Positions 43,215-52,855 of a stretch of DNA of 64,000 bases are shown in pieces; within the stretch, counting starts at the first letter, position 1; every line of letters begins with the position of its first letter. The DNA comes from Cladocopium goreaui. Lineage: Eukaryota; Sar; Dinophyceae; Suessiales; Symbiodiniaceae. The notes under the pieces are model-generated. The model was not told the DNA's origin. It did no database searches and saw only the letters and a list, made by a program, of their open reading frames with translations. Made by a program: the position numbers and the translations under genes. Where the stretch lies: contig CAMXCT020006223.1 in the NCBI GenBank assembly GCA_947184155.2, forward strand, positions 1,027,501 to 1,091,500, read 5' to 3'.

Positions 43215-44045
43215 TACAACCACCATTACACCACACTACACTCCAATACATTCACTACACTACAACTACAACTACACGTTCACTACATTCTACTACACTA
43301 CACCCCACTACACTACACTGCACTCAATTACACTCAACTACATTCAATTACACTACACTACACTACACTACATTACACTACACTACATTACACTCCACTA
43401 CACTACCTTCCACTACACTTCACTACATTACACTACACTACACTCCACAACACTACAGCTACAACTACACAACTACACTCCACTACACCCCACTACACTC
43501 CACTACACTAAATTACACTCCACTACACTAAATTACACTACACTACATTACACTATACTACACTCCACTACACTACATTACACTACACGATACTACCTTC
43601 CACTACACTACATTGCATTACACTACGCTACACTCCACTACACTACACGACACTACCTTCCACTACACTTCACTACATTACACTACACATCACTACACTA
43701 CACTCCACAACACTACAACTACAACTACGCAACTACACTCCACTACACTCCACTACACTAAATTACACTACACTACACTACACTCCGCTCCACTACACTA
43801 CACTACACTACATTACACTACACTACACTATATACACTACACGACCTTCCACTACACTTCACTACATTACACTACATTACACTACGCTACACTCCGCTAC
43901 ACTACAACTACAGCTACAACTACAACTACACTCCACTACATTAAATTACATTACACTACTACGTTACACTACATTACACTACATTCCACTACACTCCACT
44001 ACACTGCACTACATTACATTACACTACATTACACTGAATGACACT
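43215..44045. repeat. (ACTAC)n pentanucleotide-derived array
   Basis: Mixture of CACTA, CATTA and CTACACT words over 830 bp with internal higher-order copies (CTTCCACTACACTTCACTAC recurs near 43408, 43658 and 43846). Frames are pure repeat. Confidence 0.95.
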
Positions 44046-44410
44046 GCACCACAGATAGACAGGTAGACAGATAGACAGATAGACAGATAGATAGATAGAC
44101 AGATAGACAGGTAGACAGCTAGACAGATAGACAGATGAAAGAGAGAGAGAGAGGGAGAGATAGAGAGAGAGAGAGATAGATAGATAGGTAGATAGATAGA
44201 TAGATTGATTGATAGGGAGATAGAGAGATAAATAGCTAGAAAACTAGACAGCTAGATAGACAGGTAGATAGGTAGATAGATAGGGAGATAGATAGACAGA
44301 CAGACAGATAGATAGGTAGACAGATAGATCAGTAGGTAGGTAGGTAGATAATCAGAGAAAGATAGAGAAACAGAGAGAAAAAGAGAGAAAGAGAGAGAAA
44401 GAGAGGAGAC
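44046..44410. repeat. (GATA)n/(GACA)n array
   Basis: AGATAGACAGATAG words, a GAGAGAGA run near 44140-44180, then AGAGAAAGAGAG. Simple sequence. Confidence 0.95.
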
Positions 44411-44638
44411 CTCAAGCACCTTTCAGTCCATCAGTGGCTTCGCTCTGCCATCCCTGATTCACAACAACCAACCTCTCCTATAGGTTTCCTATTTTTGAAA
44501 CTCCCGCCACCCTTGTGCTGTACTACTGGTATTTGTACTGATCCAAAAGAGAATGTGGGGGAGAGCTGTGATGGTATGCATGTTGTCACGTCCACTGGTG
44601 CCAGGATCCCAGCTGTTTTTTTTCAAACTGGTCACCAA

Positions 44639-44728
44639 GGTTTGAAGAATGGAGCTCATCCCTTGGGCACCAACTACTTGCCTGCAGTTGCCAAGGGCTA
44701 CTTTGTGACAGAGCTGAAACCTCTGGAG
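44639..44728 (+). CDS. Receptor-like gene: Cys-rich region exon
   Basis: Encodes LKNGAHPLGTNYLPAVAKGY then FVTELKPLE. The Y-L-P-x-V-x-x-G-Y-F motif followed by PLEV-YRC after splicing is typical of the segment before the CPGG motif in this family. The start is approximate (acceptor CACCAAG|GTTTG). The GT donor (CTGGAG|GTGGTC) joins 45640 to give KPLE-VYRCGHISSCPGG. Confidence 0.65.
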
Positions 44729-45119
44729 GTGGTCGGGCATGGATCGGTGGTAAAAATATAGTAATTCCAATTTCAAAACTTCCGAGATTGGTGGGTCTTG
44801 GCAGGGTGGAGAGTGGTTGGGAGTGGTTGGGAGGAGTGGAGAGGGTGACCATACTATGAGTGGCGGCTATCGGGATCATAAATTTCAAACAATCAGAATG
44901 ACCAAATATGGTCCAAGAATATTAGATGTATTAAGGAGCTTGGGGTGCCAATGGAGTTGCACGCAGGTACATGTTGGAAGGGCGAGCCCAGCCTAGTGTA
45001 GGGGGGATGTGTTGCAAGTTGCGGGTCGCTATAGTTTATTTTTGCTAGCTTTGGAGGCCAGCGGTTTTGTGGAGAAACTCGAGTTGCGGGTCAATGGGAT
45101 TGTGATCGCAGTGACCCAA

Positions 45120-45340
45120 ATCTCAACCCCAGTTCACTTAGTTGCACAATTTCACATTTTTTCAACCTTAATTACCTCAACCACAGATTACGTCAACCTC
45201 CAAGTACCTCAACCTCCCATGTTCTCAACGTCACACTACCTCAATCTCACATTACCTCAACCTGACGTGCATTCAACTTCAAATTCCCTCAACCTCACAG
45301 CTGTCTCCAACTTCACATTCAACATCTCGCTGCCACAGCC
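45120..45340. repeat. CCTCAACCTCACATTA-like short repeat
   Basis: Loose tandem words of 12-18 bp (ACCTCAACCTCACATT, AACTTCACATT) within the intron. Low purity. Confidence 0.6.
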
Positions 45341-45639
45341 TCACGCGCATTCCTTCACACTCCCAACATCATATTCAGTCTTGAGCTCCACAAGCCCGAG
45401 AATAGGCCTGCTAGCTGGCCGCAGACCTGCTTTGGCTGAGGGCGGGCTTCCGTCCCCTCCCATCTCAGGTTCTTTACTGGCTCGCACTGCATTAATTAAG
45501 AAAAATTGGGGGGATCAGGTTTGTAGAGAGCACGGGATGTGATTCTATTATGCTTTCCGAACGGAGGACCTTTATTCCTGCGTGCTAAGCCGACCCCGCC
45601 CACAAATGCCCACGAGTGGCTGAGCAATGGGTGCGCCAG

Positions 45640-45736
45640 GTCTACCGCTGCGGACACATCTCTTCATGTCCTGGTGGGTTGCCCGCGCAGTGCAACAGTG
45701 GCTTGATCGGCGTCCCGTGCGGTGAATGCCCCGAAG
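45640..45736 (+). CDS. Receptor-like gene: CPGG/ephrin-like exon
   Basis: Encodes VYRCGHISSCPGGLPAQCNS then GLIGVPCGECPE. R-C-x(4)-C-P-G-G-x-P-x-x-C-x(3)-x-I-G-x-x-C-G-x-C-P-E-G is a hallmark of these dinoflagellate surface proteins. The GT donor (CCGAAG|GTGGGC) joins 46148 to give CPEG-FNMSDGKCEQC. Confidence 0.8.
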
Positions 45737-46147
45737 GTGGGCTTGATGATGGGCTGGGTACGGGGCCAAACAGAGATCCAAGCAGTGGCTGCATTTGTCA
45801 AAACCCTTCAATGATCATAGTGATCGTCATGAGTCAAGCTACTTGGTGTTTTTTGTATTTAATCACGTTTAATTAATGATGTGGCAGCGTTGGGGCACCC
45901 AAGTTTGAATTCCGTCCTTGGATGGAATTGAGCACGCGGGCATTGCCAACGTTCGCTGTCGAAATTCAAGCTGGTATACAACCTACTATTCACCTCCCCT
46001 CCGCTAAGAACTAAATAATTTGGATTCATTTGGTACTTACTGTGAGTGAGTAGTCATTGCTTTAAAGCTTTTACGACCTAATTGTATGTCCACATAATCC
46101 ACATATCCATGCGGTTCGTTTTTTTTTTGCCCACCACACTCACTTGC
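45737..46147 (+). other. GT-AG intron (411 nt)
   Basis: Donor CCGAAG|GTGGGC, acceptor ACTTGCAG|GTTTC preceded by a T-rich tract. Splicing completes the Gly codon of CPEG. Confidence 0.8.
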
Positions 46148-46205
46148 AGGTTTCAACATGAGCGATGGAAAGTGCGAGCAATGCGACGACTCCTTGGTGG
46201 TGCTG
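46148..46205 (+). CDS. Receptor-like gene: last Cys-rich exon
   Basis: Encodes FNMSDGKCEQCDDSLVVLW, the last C..C pair before the first membrane segment. The 3' end is uncertain: a GC donor at CTGTGG|GCATGG fits the pattern of the gene. The following 200 bp have open frames in all three phases, none clearly supported. Confidence 0.65.
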
Positions 46206-46394
46206 TGGGCATGGGGCTCAGTGTTGTGTGCCCTGCGAAAATCTAGAACTCTTGAGATTCAGTGGATGGACCTACTTTCTTGCTGCATCCCCCGTGGATT
46301 GTTGGTGCTTATTGAACAATTATATTCTTGTGTTTTGCTTGCAAGCTGGTCCAGAGAATTCCACCCTACAGTACCACGCTACAGTATTGTGCGT

Positions 46395-46790
46395 CTGAAC
46401 TTACTGTATCTACTTTTGGTGGGACTCACCAGGCGCTTGGTACGGTATTCGTCTTCCTCTTCCTGACAGCTTCGTACTACCTAATGACCTCAAAAGTGAC
46501 AGCAAAAGCATCTGTGCTGTTCACCACCACCTGCGCCTTTGGCATGCTCATTTCCTTGCTGCAGAGCATCGGCATTATTGGCACCATGACGGTCGAGTTT
46601 CCGGTGAACATCTCCTCCTTCTTCGGTTGGTTCTCCATCCTGCTGCTGGATCTGGACAACTTCGGCTTCGCATGCCTTGCGGGAAGCGCAACCGCGCTCC
46701 GTTACTCTGCGAGTGTTTTGTTCTTTCCCGCTGGAATTGCTTGGTACATGCTGAACTATGGAGCCCCTTGGCATTGCAAACGGGCCCTGT
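46395..46790 (+). CDS. Receptor-like gene: transmembrane exon(s)
   Basis: One frame encodes several hydrophobic spans: LGTVFVFLFLTASYYLMTSK, VLFTTTCAFGMLISLLQSIG, then IGTMTVEFPVNISSFFGWFS, ILLLDLDNFGFACLAGS and RYSASVLFFPAGIAWYML. L-Q-x-x-G-I, the FPV/WP segment, and L-D-L-D-x-x-x-F-x-C are landmarks of the membrane region that follows the ephrin-like repeats in this family (about 7 spans in all). Likely function: surface sensing or transport, inferred only. Exon ends are approximate. Confidence 0.7.
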
Positions 46791-46809
46791 ATTGAGTTGA
46801 GCTTGTTTC

Positions 46810-46866
46810 AGGCATTTTCAGATCGTACCCTGCCAAAGTGGATCAAGCGCAACGATTTTCTGGGTA
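46810..46866 (+). CDS. Receptor-like gene: possible cytoplasmic loop exon
   Basis: After TTTCAG the frame reads AFSDRTLPKWIKRNDFLG. The basic L-P-x-W motif fits the loop after the membrane spans in related proteins, but the piece is short and the splice sites are not proven. Confidence 0.35.
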
Positions 46867-47639
46867 GTCCTTGGCCATTTCCCAACCTCTGCCTTTCCCT
46901 TCAAATGTATATTCCGTTAATCGATGCATACATACTGATTTACTTTCCGTACGTTATAGGAAGTTATATGTTTTATTTATATATATATATAGACACACAC
47001 GACCTGCGTTCATTCACAAACCATTGGGTTTGCAACAGAAGTCGAGGGCCACGCAATTCCCAATGAGCACCCTTGGTTCTGCTGGAAGACAACGAGCCAA
47101 GGTGAGCCAGCTCGTGCCGAAGCATCGTTGGGACGCGACCAAGGTTGCAAGCTGCATGGGGCAGTTCTTGCAGGTTCGCTTTGTTCAGATGCCTTTTGAT
47201 CATTCGTGGGGCGGCTAGGAACATGACCTTGTTGTGGCCTCGTGAGCCACCAACATTTATGGCACGAAAATGTGCGGATGATGATGAATGAACAGAATGG
47301 CAAAAGCAGATTCGGGAGAACAAGGGTCAGTCTGATACCGGCTATTTGACACTGATGATATCAAGAAGTAGATCTTGGCAGTGTTGAGGGTGGTCAGTCC
47401 GGATTCTAGATTGCAAAATATTTGTAAACTTGATTCGGCAGCGATTCTGATTCTGAAATAGGAAGAAGTTTTTTCGACTTTGATCATGAAAACAATGGCT
47501 GCGACGGGCTGCACAGCTGTGGAGGACAGGGATGGGGATGCTGAGGCTGAGAAAAATGAGAAAGATATGGATCAGGATGAGTACCAAGATGAGAAAGACA
47601 GGGAGCATAATGGTGATTGTGGCGACGATACTGATGAAC

Positions 47640-48070
47640 AAGTGACCGGGATGACCAGGATGATGATGATGATGATGATGATGGTGGTGGTGAGGAGGAG
47701 GAGGATGCTTGTGATGGTGGTGCTTTGACGATGATGAAGATGATGATGACAATGACGAGGAGGAGGAGGAGGAGGAGGAGGAGGAGGAGGAGGACGGGGG
47801 CGGCGGCGGCGGCGAGGATGAGGATGAGGATGAGGATGAGGATGAGGATGAGGATGAGGATGAGGATGAGGATGAGGATGGGTGTGGTGATGGTGATGGT
47901 GATGGTGATGGTGATGGGTGGTGGTGGTGATGTTGCTGGTGGTGGGTGGTGGGGGAGGAGGTGGTGCTGGTGCTGATGCTGGTGCTGATGCTGGTGCTGA
48001 TGCTGGTGCTGATGCTGGTGCTGGTGCTGGTGCTGCTGCTGGTGGTGGTGGTGGTGGTGGTGGTGGGCAA
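47640..48070. repeat. GAT/GAG/GGT microsatellite block
   Basis: (GAT)n, (GAG)n, a 6-bp GATGAG array (47814-47880), (GGTGAT)n, and a 12-bp GATGCTGGTGCT array (47970-48010), all with G on the + strand. The 301-aa, 226-aa and 182-aa - frames across it are repeat artefacts. Confidence 0.95.
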
Positions 48071-48293
48071 TTTTGGCCAAGACATGTTGACAAAAACAAA
48101 CATGACAACAATGGTGGCAACGCTGATAGTGATGGCGATCAATGATAGGAATGAAAAGAACCAACCGGGCACAAATATGAGTGCACCGTAACCCTGTTCG
48201 ATGGGGAATAGATCATGCCGTGAGTTTGTGGACTCTAGTGCCACCACGGCGTTGTTTCAAGTTTAAAGTTAGTCTTGTTTTGCACTGTGAGAG

Positions 48294-48565
48294 GTGGGCT
48301 TCTCCACGATGAGTGCTACCGCGCTTATTCCCTTGACGTGCTACACACATCCCAACAACCAACAGAGTCTCTTGAAGTACCCCAATGTGATCTGTGGGAC
48401 AGACGTGCACGGAGCGATGCTCGCGATTGGTGTTGCCTTACTCATCGTGGGTGTTTTTGGTTTCCTGAGTCTTTGTAGCTATGCGGCTTACATGGTTCCA
48501 ACTTGGAGTGCTCGAGAACAACACGGCCGCGTCCGCGCTTTCCGTTTCTTGGTCTTCCGCTTCAG
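48294..48565 (+). CDS. Receptor-like gene: membrane region exon
   Basis: Encodes VGFSTMSATALIPLTCYTHP, then NNQQSLLKYPNVICG, HGAMLAIGVALLIVGVFGFL and EQHGRVRAFRFLVFR plus the first bases of the next Arg. The CY.HPN...S...YP.V.C motif followed by a membrane span is a strong match to this family. The donor CTTCAG|GTTGGC lies inside a 13-bp sequence that is duplicated at the far end of the intron. Splicing to 52163 gives FRFR-LDSWWFGVPLL. Confidence 0.8.
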
Positions 48566-48570
48566 GTTGG
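48558..48570 (+). repeat. 13-bp duplication, left copy (contains donor)
   Basis: CGCTTCAGGTTGG, identical to 52155-52167 and to 49346-49358. It spans the AG|GT of the donor. Confidence 0.85.
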
Positions 48571-48626
48571 CTCAAGCCATTTTGGCTCAAGCCATTTTGG
48601 CTCAAGGTTGGCTCAAGGTTCCGTAG
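48571..48626 (+). repeat. Tandem dinoflagellate spliced-leader relics
   Basis: CCATTTTGGCTCAAG at 48577-48591 and 48592-48606, preceded and followed by truncated TTGGCTCAAG copies (48567-48576, 48608-48617), then TCCGTAG (48620-48626). The 22-nt dinoflagellate SL ends in CCGTAG+CCATTTTGGCTCAAG. Repeated trans-splicing at its internal AG and reintegration of cDNA are known to leave such 15-nt tandem relics (Slamovits and Keeling model). Confidence 0.9.
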
Positions 48627-49331
48627 TTCCCCTGTACCTGTTCTTTCAGGTTTCTACGGCACCATGGCTTGGGCTGCGTGGCTGCGGACGGCATCACCTT
48701 TGCCGCACGTAGTGCCACGTCCGGGTCGTTTGCGTGTTCGATTCTGCACTAGAGCTGGAGCTAACGTTTGCCTGGGGTTCGTTTCCCCTTCAAGTTGGAC
48801 TGGACCGGATTTGGGTACTGCGAAAGGGAGGTATGGTGGCTCCTGCCGGGCAACTTTTCATTGGTTGCTGGCCCTTCGGCTCGCCCGGCTCTACCTTGGT
48901 CGTTAGAGTTCGCCTGAGGTTCATTTCCTCTTCAAGTTGGACTGGCAGCACATTGGGGTTCGTTTCCCCTTCAGTTCTGGAACATGTGTTACTCACAAGG
49001 GAGGTGTTTTTCCCCAAGCACCGGCCACTGCGGGGATCTCAGTGGATTGTTCATGGCTTCGGCCTTCTGCGCTTTGCAGCTTTGGTTAGTCCTAGCAGGG
49101 GGGGCTACTTTTTCCTGTACAAGACGAACTGAGAGTTTGGCTTGACGACCACCAGTGTCCAGGCTTCTTAGCTTTCTTTTGGTTCCGGACTCGTTTCCGG
49201 CCCTCACCAGGTGTGGGGAATGTGTCACATGTTTGCAAACTTGCATATCATACGTGTATAGCTTTAGGTCTTGGACCCCGACGAGGCCTGTTTTGCTTCT
49301 CACCTGCCTCCACTCCAAGAGTTAGGGTGAT
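48627..49331 (+). other. Non-coding body of SL-marked insertion
   Basis: Contains three spaced copies of GGGGTTCGTTTCCCCTTCA-like sequence (about 48775, 48918 with GAGGTTCATTTCC, and 48956) and AAGTTGGACTGG twice. No convincing ORF. Possibly the 5' region of a LINE or of a retroposed transcript. Confidence 0.5.
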
Positions 49332-49358
49332 GGCAGACAATGATGCGCTTCAGGTTGG
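49332..49358 (+). repeat. 27-bp duplication left of LINE
   Basis: Matches 52141-52167 at 25 of 27 positions and ends in CGCTTCAGGTTGG. Interpreted as the target-site duplication of the LINE between them. Confidence 0.7.
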
Positions 49359-52102
49359 CTGAAGGCCCTGATAACGTGTCAGCCCAAGCTTTGGATTCCA
49401 TGCCACCTGAAGGTTGGGTTAGGTTTACCCAGATGCTCAATCGTTTTGAGGCTATCCAAAGTTGGCCTTCTGCGGTCAAGCATTGGAAAGTCACTTTCCT
49501 GCCCAAATCGTCCTCTCCGGATGTCGATAAGTTTCGGCCCCTCAGTATCGGTTCGATCGTTTATAGGATCTGGGCTCGCTGCCGTGTTCAGGACTATGGT
49601 CGGTTGGTTGACCCTCATTTAGGAAAGTTCCAGGCTGGTCATAACTGTGATTGTGAGGTTCTTCACTTATCCATGGAGAGTGAATACCCTGGCGCGGAAT
49701 ATGGCTTTGGTTTAGGCCTTGATTATACTAAGGCTTTTGACTCCACTAACGCTTCTCTTGCTGCTGCACTTTTCGCCCGCATTGGCGTCCCGCCTCAGGT
49801 CTTAGGGCTGTTGAAAGACCAGTGGTTGGGTCAAAAGCGATGGGTCAGTTTCGCTGGGAGTGTTTCGCCCGAGTGCTTAGGAGAGGTTCCTTCGCTCCCT
49901 CAGGGTGATCCTTGGAGTCCCCTTGCTCTGTCCTTAGTGCTTGCTGCCCCTACCAAAAGGGTCCAAAGACTTTACCCCCAAGTTGCCTGCATGGTTTACC
50001 TTGATGATCGCACGCTTCTTGCTCCTGATGTCCAGACTCTTCATGAGGTTTATAATGAATGGGAAATTCTTAGCACTGTGACTAGGCTCCGCACTAACCC
50101 CAGCAAGACCCAATGCTGGGCTCGGAACCCCAGTGTCGTAAGATGGTTCGAGGCCCACCATCCTGGTTTCCCTGTTGTCCCTGCGGCGGAAATTTTGGGG
50201 TATATTGTCGGGTTACATCCGGAAGACCACCCCAAAAAGGCTGCTCGCGTAACTAAGAATGAGACTACGGCTGCGCGAATTTCCCTCCTCCCTGCGGGAC
50301 AGAAGCTCAAACAGTTGGTCACTACGGCGCTACTTACTAGTGCCGCGGCTTGGGGGCAAAGCCTGATTGCTTGGGATTTGGATAAAGCTGCTAAAGCCCA
50401 CCTGGCTAATTGGCGCCTTGCTGTGTTTGGACCTCGCCCTCCTTCCTCTGAGAGAGCTAGCCCTTATTTGAAACAATTTTTCATTTTGGGTCATAGTTCC
50501 GATCTCCGTTTTGTTGTTTTTACCCGCTTCATTATGACTTTAGCCCGGTGGTATCACTGGAGGTCCCCTAGTCAGGAGGTCAGACAGGCGGTGGCTGAAC
50601 AGATGCAGCATATCGTCCATCAGGTGAATAATGGTTTGGCAGAGTGGGGGTGGCGCCCTACGTCCTGGGGTCGTTGGGCTTCCACGGCGGACCACACCTT
50701 TTCCATTTTTTCCAATAAGAATGAACGAGCTAAGGCCAAACATCAGCTGCGTCAAAGCTGGCGTAAGACCCTGCTCCTAAGGTGGTTGCAGACGGATCGA
50801 AGGGATGCTGACATTGGTCGTCATATCAACTTGCAGGATCAGATTGATGACTCTTTTGTTGATCAGCTTAGGAAAATTTTTAAAAGGTGCACTGACTCGC
50901 ACGTGCAGGCGGTGATGATGGGTGGCATGAGAACGGCCGCTAGCACGCGGTGGGCAGGGAATTTTGAAGAAGTTACGGAAGCCGGTGACATGGTGTGCCT
51001 TGATTGCCATCAGGAAAATCACCCTACCGTTGACCATATTCTTTGGCAGCGCCCTGCTTTTTCTAGTCTCCGGCGATTGCCGGCTCCGACGTGTCCTTTT
51101 GTGCGGCGTTTGGGGTGGGGGCCTAGTGTTCCTATTGAGGAATCGGTCAAGCTTCTAGCTCAAATGGGCAAGATACGCGAAGCCGAGGTCATTAGCCGCA
51201 TGGCTCGAGTTCGCTTGCAAAACCGGATTCATCAAATCAGAGGGGGTGGTGATACCTACTCTTGGACAACTAAGGTTCTCTACCAAGCTAAGGTCCTTGC
51301 GCCTGTAGTGATGCTCCTGGGATGCTGCGATGGTGCTGCTGGCGCTGCAGAAGCTTGGCAGCTGGCGGCAGCTGGCGGTGGCGGCTCCTTGCGCTGGCGC
51401 CAATTTGACAACTCGGAAGGGCAAAGTAGTCGGAGTGCACGTATGTTTGATGTCAAAAGAAATACAAAAGCCTTGTGGTGGTGGCCTCTTTGTCTCCTGT
51501 TGGTTTCTCATTGCACGGGATATGAACAAAATGGCAAACAAGAAGGCCAAAAAAACGAAAGAAGAGCCAAGAAAATTGACCAGTGTGGTCGTTCAATTGT
51601 TTGGCGCCCGTCTAGGGTTCGTTTGCAGCTTAGTGCATGTTCTGCATGTCTTTTTGGTCCTGAAAGGGCCGGTACTCTTTTTAGCTTTGCTTGGTGGTAC
51701 AAGACTGTTCGAAAAGCCTTGGGGTGGCCTCTTCGCCAACTGTTGCTTCGTCCTGTACTTTCCTGTGATGACAATGGCAAAACAAGAAGGCCAAAAAAAG
51801 AAAGAAGAAAAGAACATGTGAGTGTGGAAATCCCACTCTATGTCAAGCTCCCCGTGTGGGAGATGCTTCAGATCAGTGAATTCGTTTCTCAGAATTCGGT
51901 TGACAATGAATTCGTTTGGGATCTCTGGGTCCTTTATTTATTTCAGTTTCTTTGCGCTTGGGCACTTGCTGTGCGCAGCCAGGCATGTACAGTTGCTGGT
52001 CCCCTTTGCAGCTGGCCTCGTCGATTTCGCCACTTGTATGTGACTAGCCACCGTTCCGGAGGCTACCCGGGTCCCTGCGCGACCGTGCCGCGCCATGGCT
52101 AG
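49340..52102 (+). CDS. LINE reverse transcriptase, N-terminally truncated
   Basis: The long open frame has reverse transcriptase motifs in order: FLPKSSSPDVDKFRPLS (residues 53-69), LGLDYTKAFDS with catalytic Asp128 (motif A), SLPQGDPWSPLALSLVL (motif B, about 186-201), and VYLDDRTLL with Asp222-Asp223 (motif C). A C-terminal Cys/His motif CLDCHQENHPTVDHI is found near residue 552, as in dinoflagellate LINEs. The recognisable protein ends near 51260. The rest of the frame (about 280 residues) is probably 3' untranslated sequence that happens to be open. The ATG at 49340 lies in the target duplication, so the start is not native. No stops or frameshifts interrupt the domain, suggesting a young insertion. 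It lacks an endonuclease and probably cannot move by itself. Confidence 0.85.
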   Translation: MMRFRLAEGPDNVSAQALDSMPPEGWVRFTQMLNRFEAIQSWPSAVKHWKVTFLPKSSSPDVDKFRPLSIGSIVYRIWARCRVQDYGRLVDPHLGKFQAGHNCDCEVLHLSMESEYPGAEYGFGLGLDYTKAFDSTNASLAAALFARIGVPPQVLGLLKDQWLGQKRWVSFAGSVSPECLGEVPSLPQGDPWSPLALSLVLAAPTKRVQRLYPQVACMVYLDDRTLLAPDVQTLHEVYNEWEILSTVTRLRTNPSKTQCWARNPSVVRWFEAHHPGFPVVPAAEILGYIVGLHPEDHPKKAARVTKNETTAARISLLPAGQKLKQLVTTALLTSAAAWGQSLIAWDLDKAAKAHLANWRLAVFGPRPPSSERASPYLKQFFILGHSSDLRFVVFTRFIMTLARWYHWRSPSQEVRQAVAEQMQHIVHQVNNGLAEWGWRPTSWGRWASTADHTFSIFSNKNERAKAKHQLRQSWRKTLLLRWLQTDRRDADIGRHINLQDQIDDSFVDQLRKIFKRCTDSHVQAVMMGGMRTAASTRWAGNFEEVTEAGDMVCLDCHQENHPTVDHILWQRPAFSSLRRLPAPTCPFVRRLGWGPSVPIEESVKLLAQMGKIREAEVISRMARVRLQNRIHQIRGGGDTYSWTTKVLYQAKVLAPVVMLLGCCDGAAGAAEAWQLAAAGGGGSLRWRQFDNSEGQSSRSARMFDVKRNTKALWWWPLCLLLVSHCTGYEQNGKQEGQKNERRAKKIDQCGRSIVWRPSRVRLQLSACSACLFGPERAGTLFSFAWWYKTVRKALGWPLRQLLLRPVLSCDDNGKTRRPKKERRKEHVSVEIPLYVKLPVWEMLQISEFVSQNSVDNEFVWDLWVLYLFQFLCAWALAVRSQACTVAGPLCSWPRRFRHLYVTSHRSGGYPGPCATVPRHG

Positions 52103-52140
52103 CGCTGTTTTTATCTGCCCCTAACCCTGTGTCAGGTTGC
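49359..52140 (+). mobile_element. 5'-truncated LINE (non-LTR retrotransposon)
   Basis: Bounded by the 27-bp duplication. Starts within the reverse transcriptase domain (AEGPDNVSAQALD) and ends in a non-coding 3' region. The 3' region carries two similar copies of a segment of about 110 bp (about 51470-51570 and 51715-51815, both ending in CAAGAAGGCCAAAAAAA and purine-rich DNA). The endonuclease and 5' UTR are missing, as expected for a truncated LINE insertion. Sits wholly inside an intron of the receptor-like gene, same orientation. Confidence 0.75.
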
Positions 52141-52162
52141 GGCAGCCAATGATACGCTTCAG

Positions 52163-52322
52163 GTTGGACAGCTGGTGGTTTGGAGTTCCTCTGTTGACCA
52201 GAGGACCGCTGATCGCCCTGCCCATCGTGCTTGCTACCGATTACCCAGCAGTGCAGACCGTGTGGGTGACGTTCATTTTGCTGTGCTTTTTGGCGTGTCA
52301 GGCATTGGCATGGCCATGGAAG
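52163..52322 (+). CDS. Receptor-like gene: membrane region exon
   Basis: Encodes LDSWWFGVPLLTRGPLIALP, then IVLATDYPAVQTVWVTFILL and CFLACQALAWPWK. R-x-D-x-W-W-F-G-V-x-L-L-x-R-G-P-L is one of the most conserved stretches of this family. Two hydrophobic spans follow. The GC donor (TGGAAG|GCGCGC) joins 52856 to give WPWK-VPLLNALDCW. Confidence 0.85.
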
Positions 52323-52855
52323 GCGCGCCTGACCAAAGATGGGAAGGAAACAAGGATGCTTCAGGAATGCTTGAGGATGCCTCAAGTCAGTCTGCCACAC
52401 GCTTTTGTAGGTTTGTAAGCATTTCTTGGATATTATTGGATAATATAGATGGCAGATAAGATACAATACGTATTGTTACGTATCATTGATTCAAGTGACA
52501 AAATTAATACGTACACTCAAAAAATCTAAAACAAAGGTATACGATATTTGATATATGTGCATATGAGTAACACACAAAATTATTGTAATACTGATTTAGT
52601 CTTGCTTCGCCTTGGCCTTTCTGAGGTTGCACAAAACCTTCATAACCGATAGGGCAGGGACGACCCTATACCGATACCCCATTTGTGATACTTCCGGGAG
52701 TACTGAAATCCTCACAACCGATAGGGGGCGACCCTAATTTGTGTATGGCATTAAATTTAGCAAAGGCTTTTGCCCGCTAGTCATATATGTGCGTGATGTA
52801 ACAAACTGTCATTTGCACAGGGTAATTTTGTGCCTTTGAGCTCCACCAAATCCAG
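52323..52855 (+). other. GC-AG intron (533 nt)
   Basis: Donor ATGGAAG|GCGCGCC, acceptor AATCCAG|GTGCCG. Contains two CCGATAGGG...CGACCCTA motifs (near 52647 and 52720) that loosely recall the GCGATAGGG element. Confidence 0.8.

Larger units (their letters stand above)
48566..52162 (+). other. GT-AG intron with retroposed contents (3.6 kb)
   Basis: The donor and acceptor both lie in the sequence CGCTTCAG|GTTGG. The contents in order are spliced-leader relics, a 0.7-kb non-coding stretch with GGGGTTCGTTTCCCC repeats, and a 5'-truncated LINE. Splicing restores the conserved protein across the junction. Confidence 0.75.

Noticed and set aside
47342-48247. 301-aa, 226-aa and 182-aa minus-strand ORFs
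   Set aside because: Ser-, His- or Pro-rich translation of GAT/GAG/GGT microsatellites.
48571-48626. Spliced-leader RNA gene
   Set aside because: Copies are 15-nt 3' parts without the SL intron, Sm site or promoter; they are relics.
51267-52102. C-terminal 280 residues of the LINE open frame as a real domain
   Set aside because: The sequence after the Cys/His motif includes a duplicated purine-rich 3' region; composition is UTR-like and no domain is visible.
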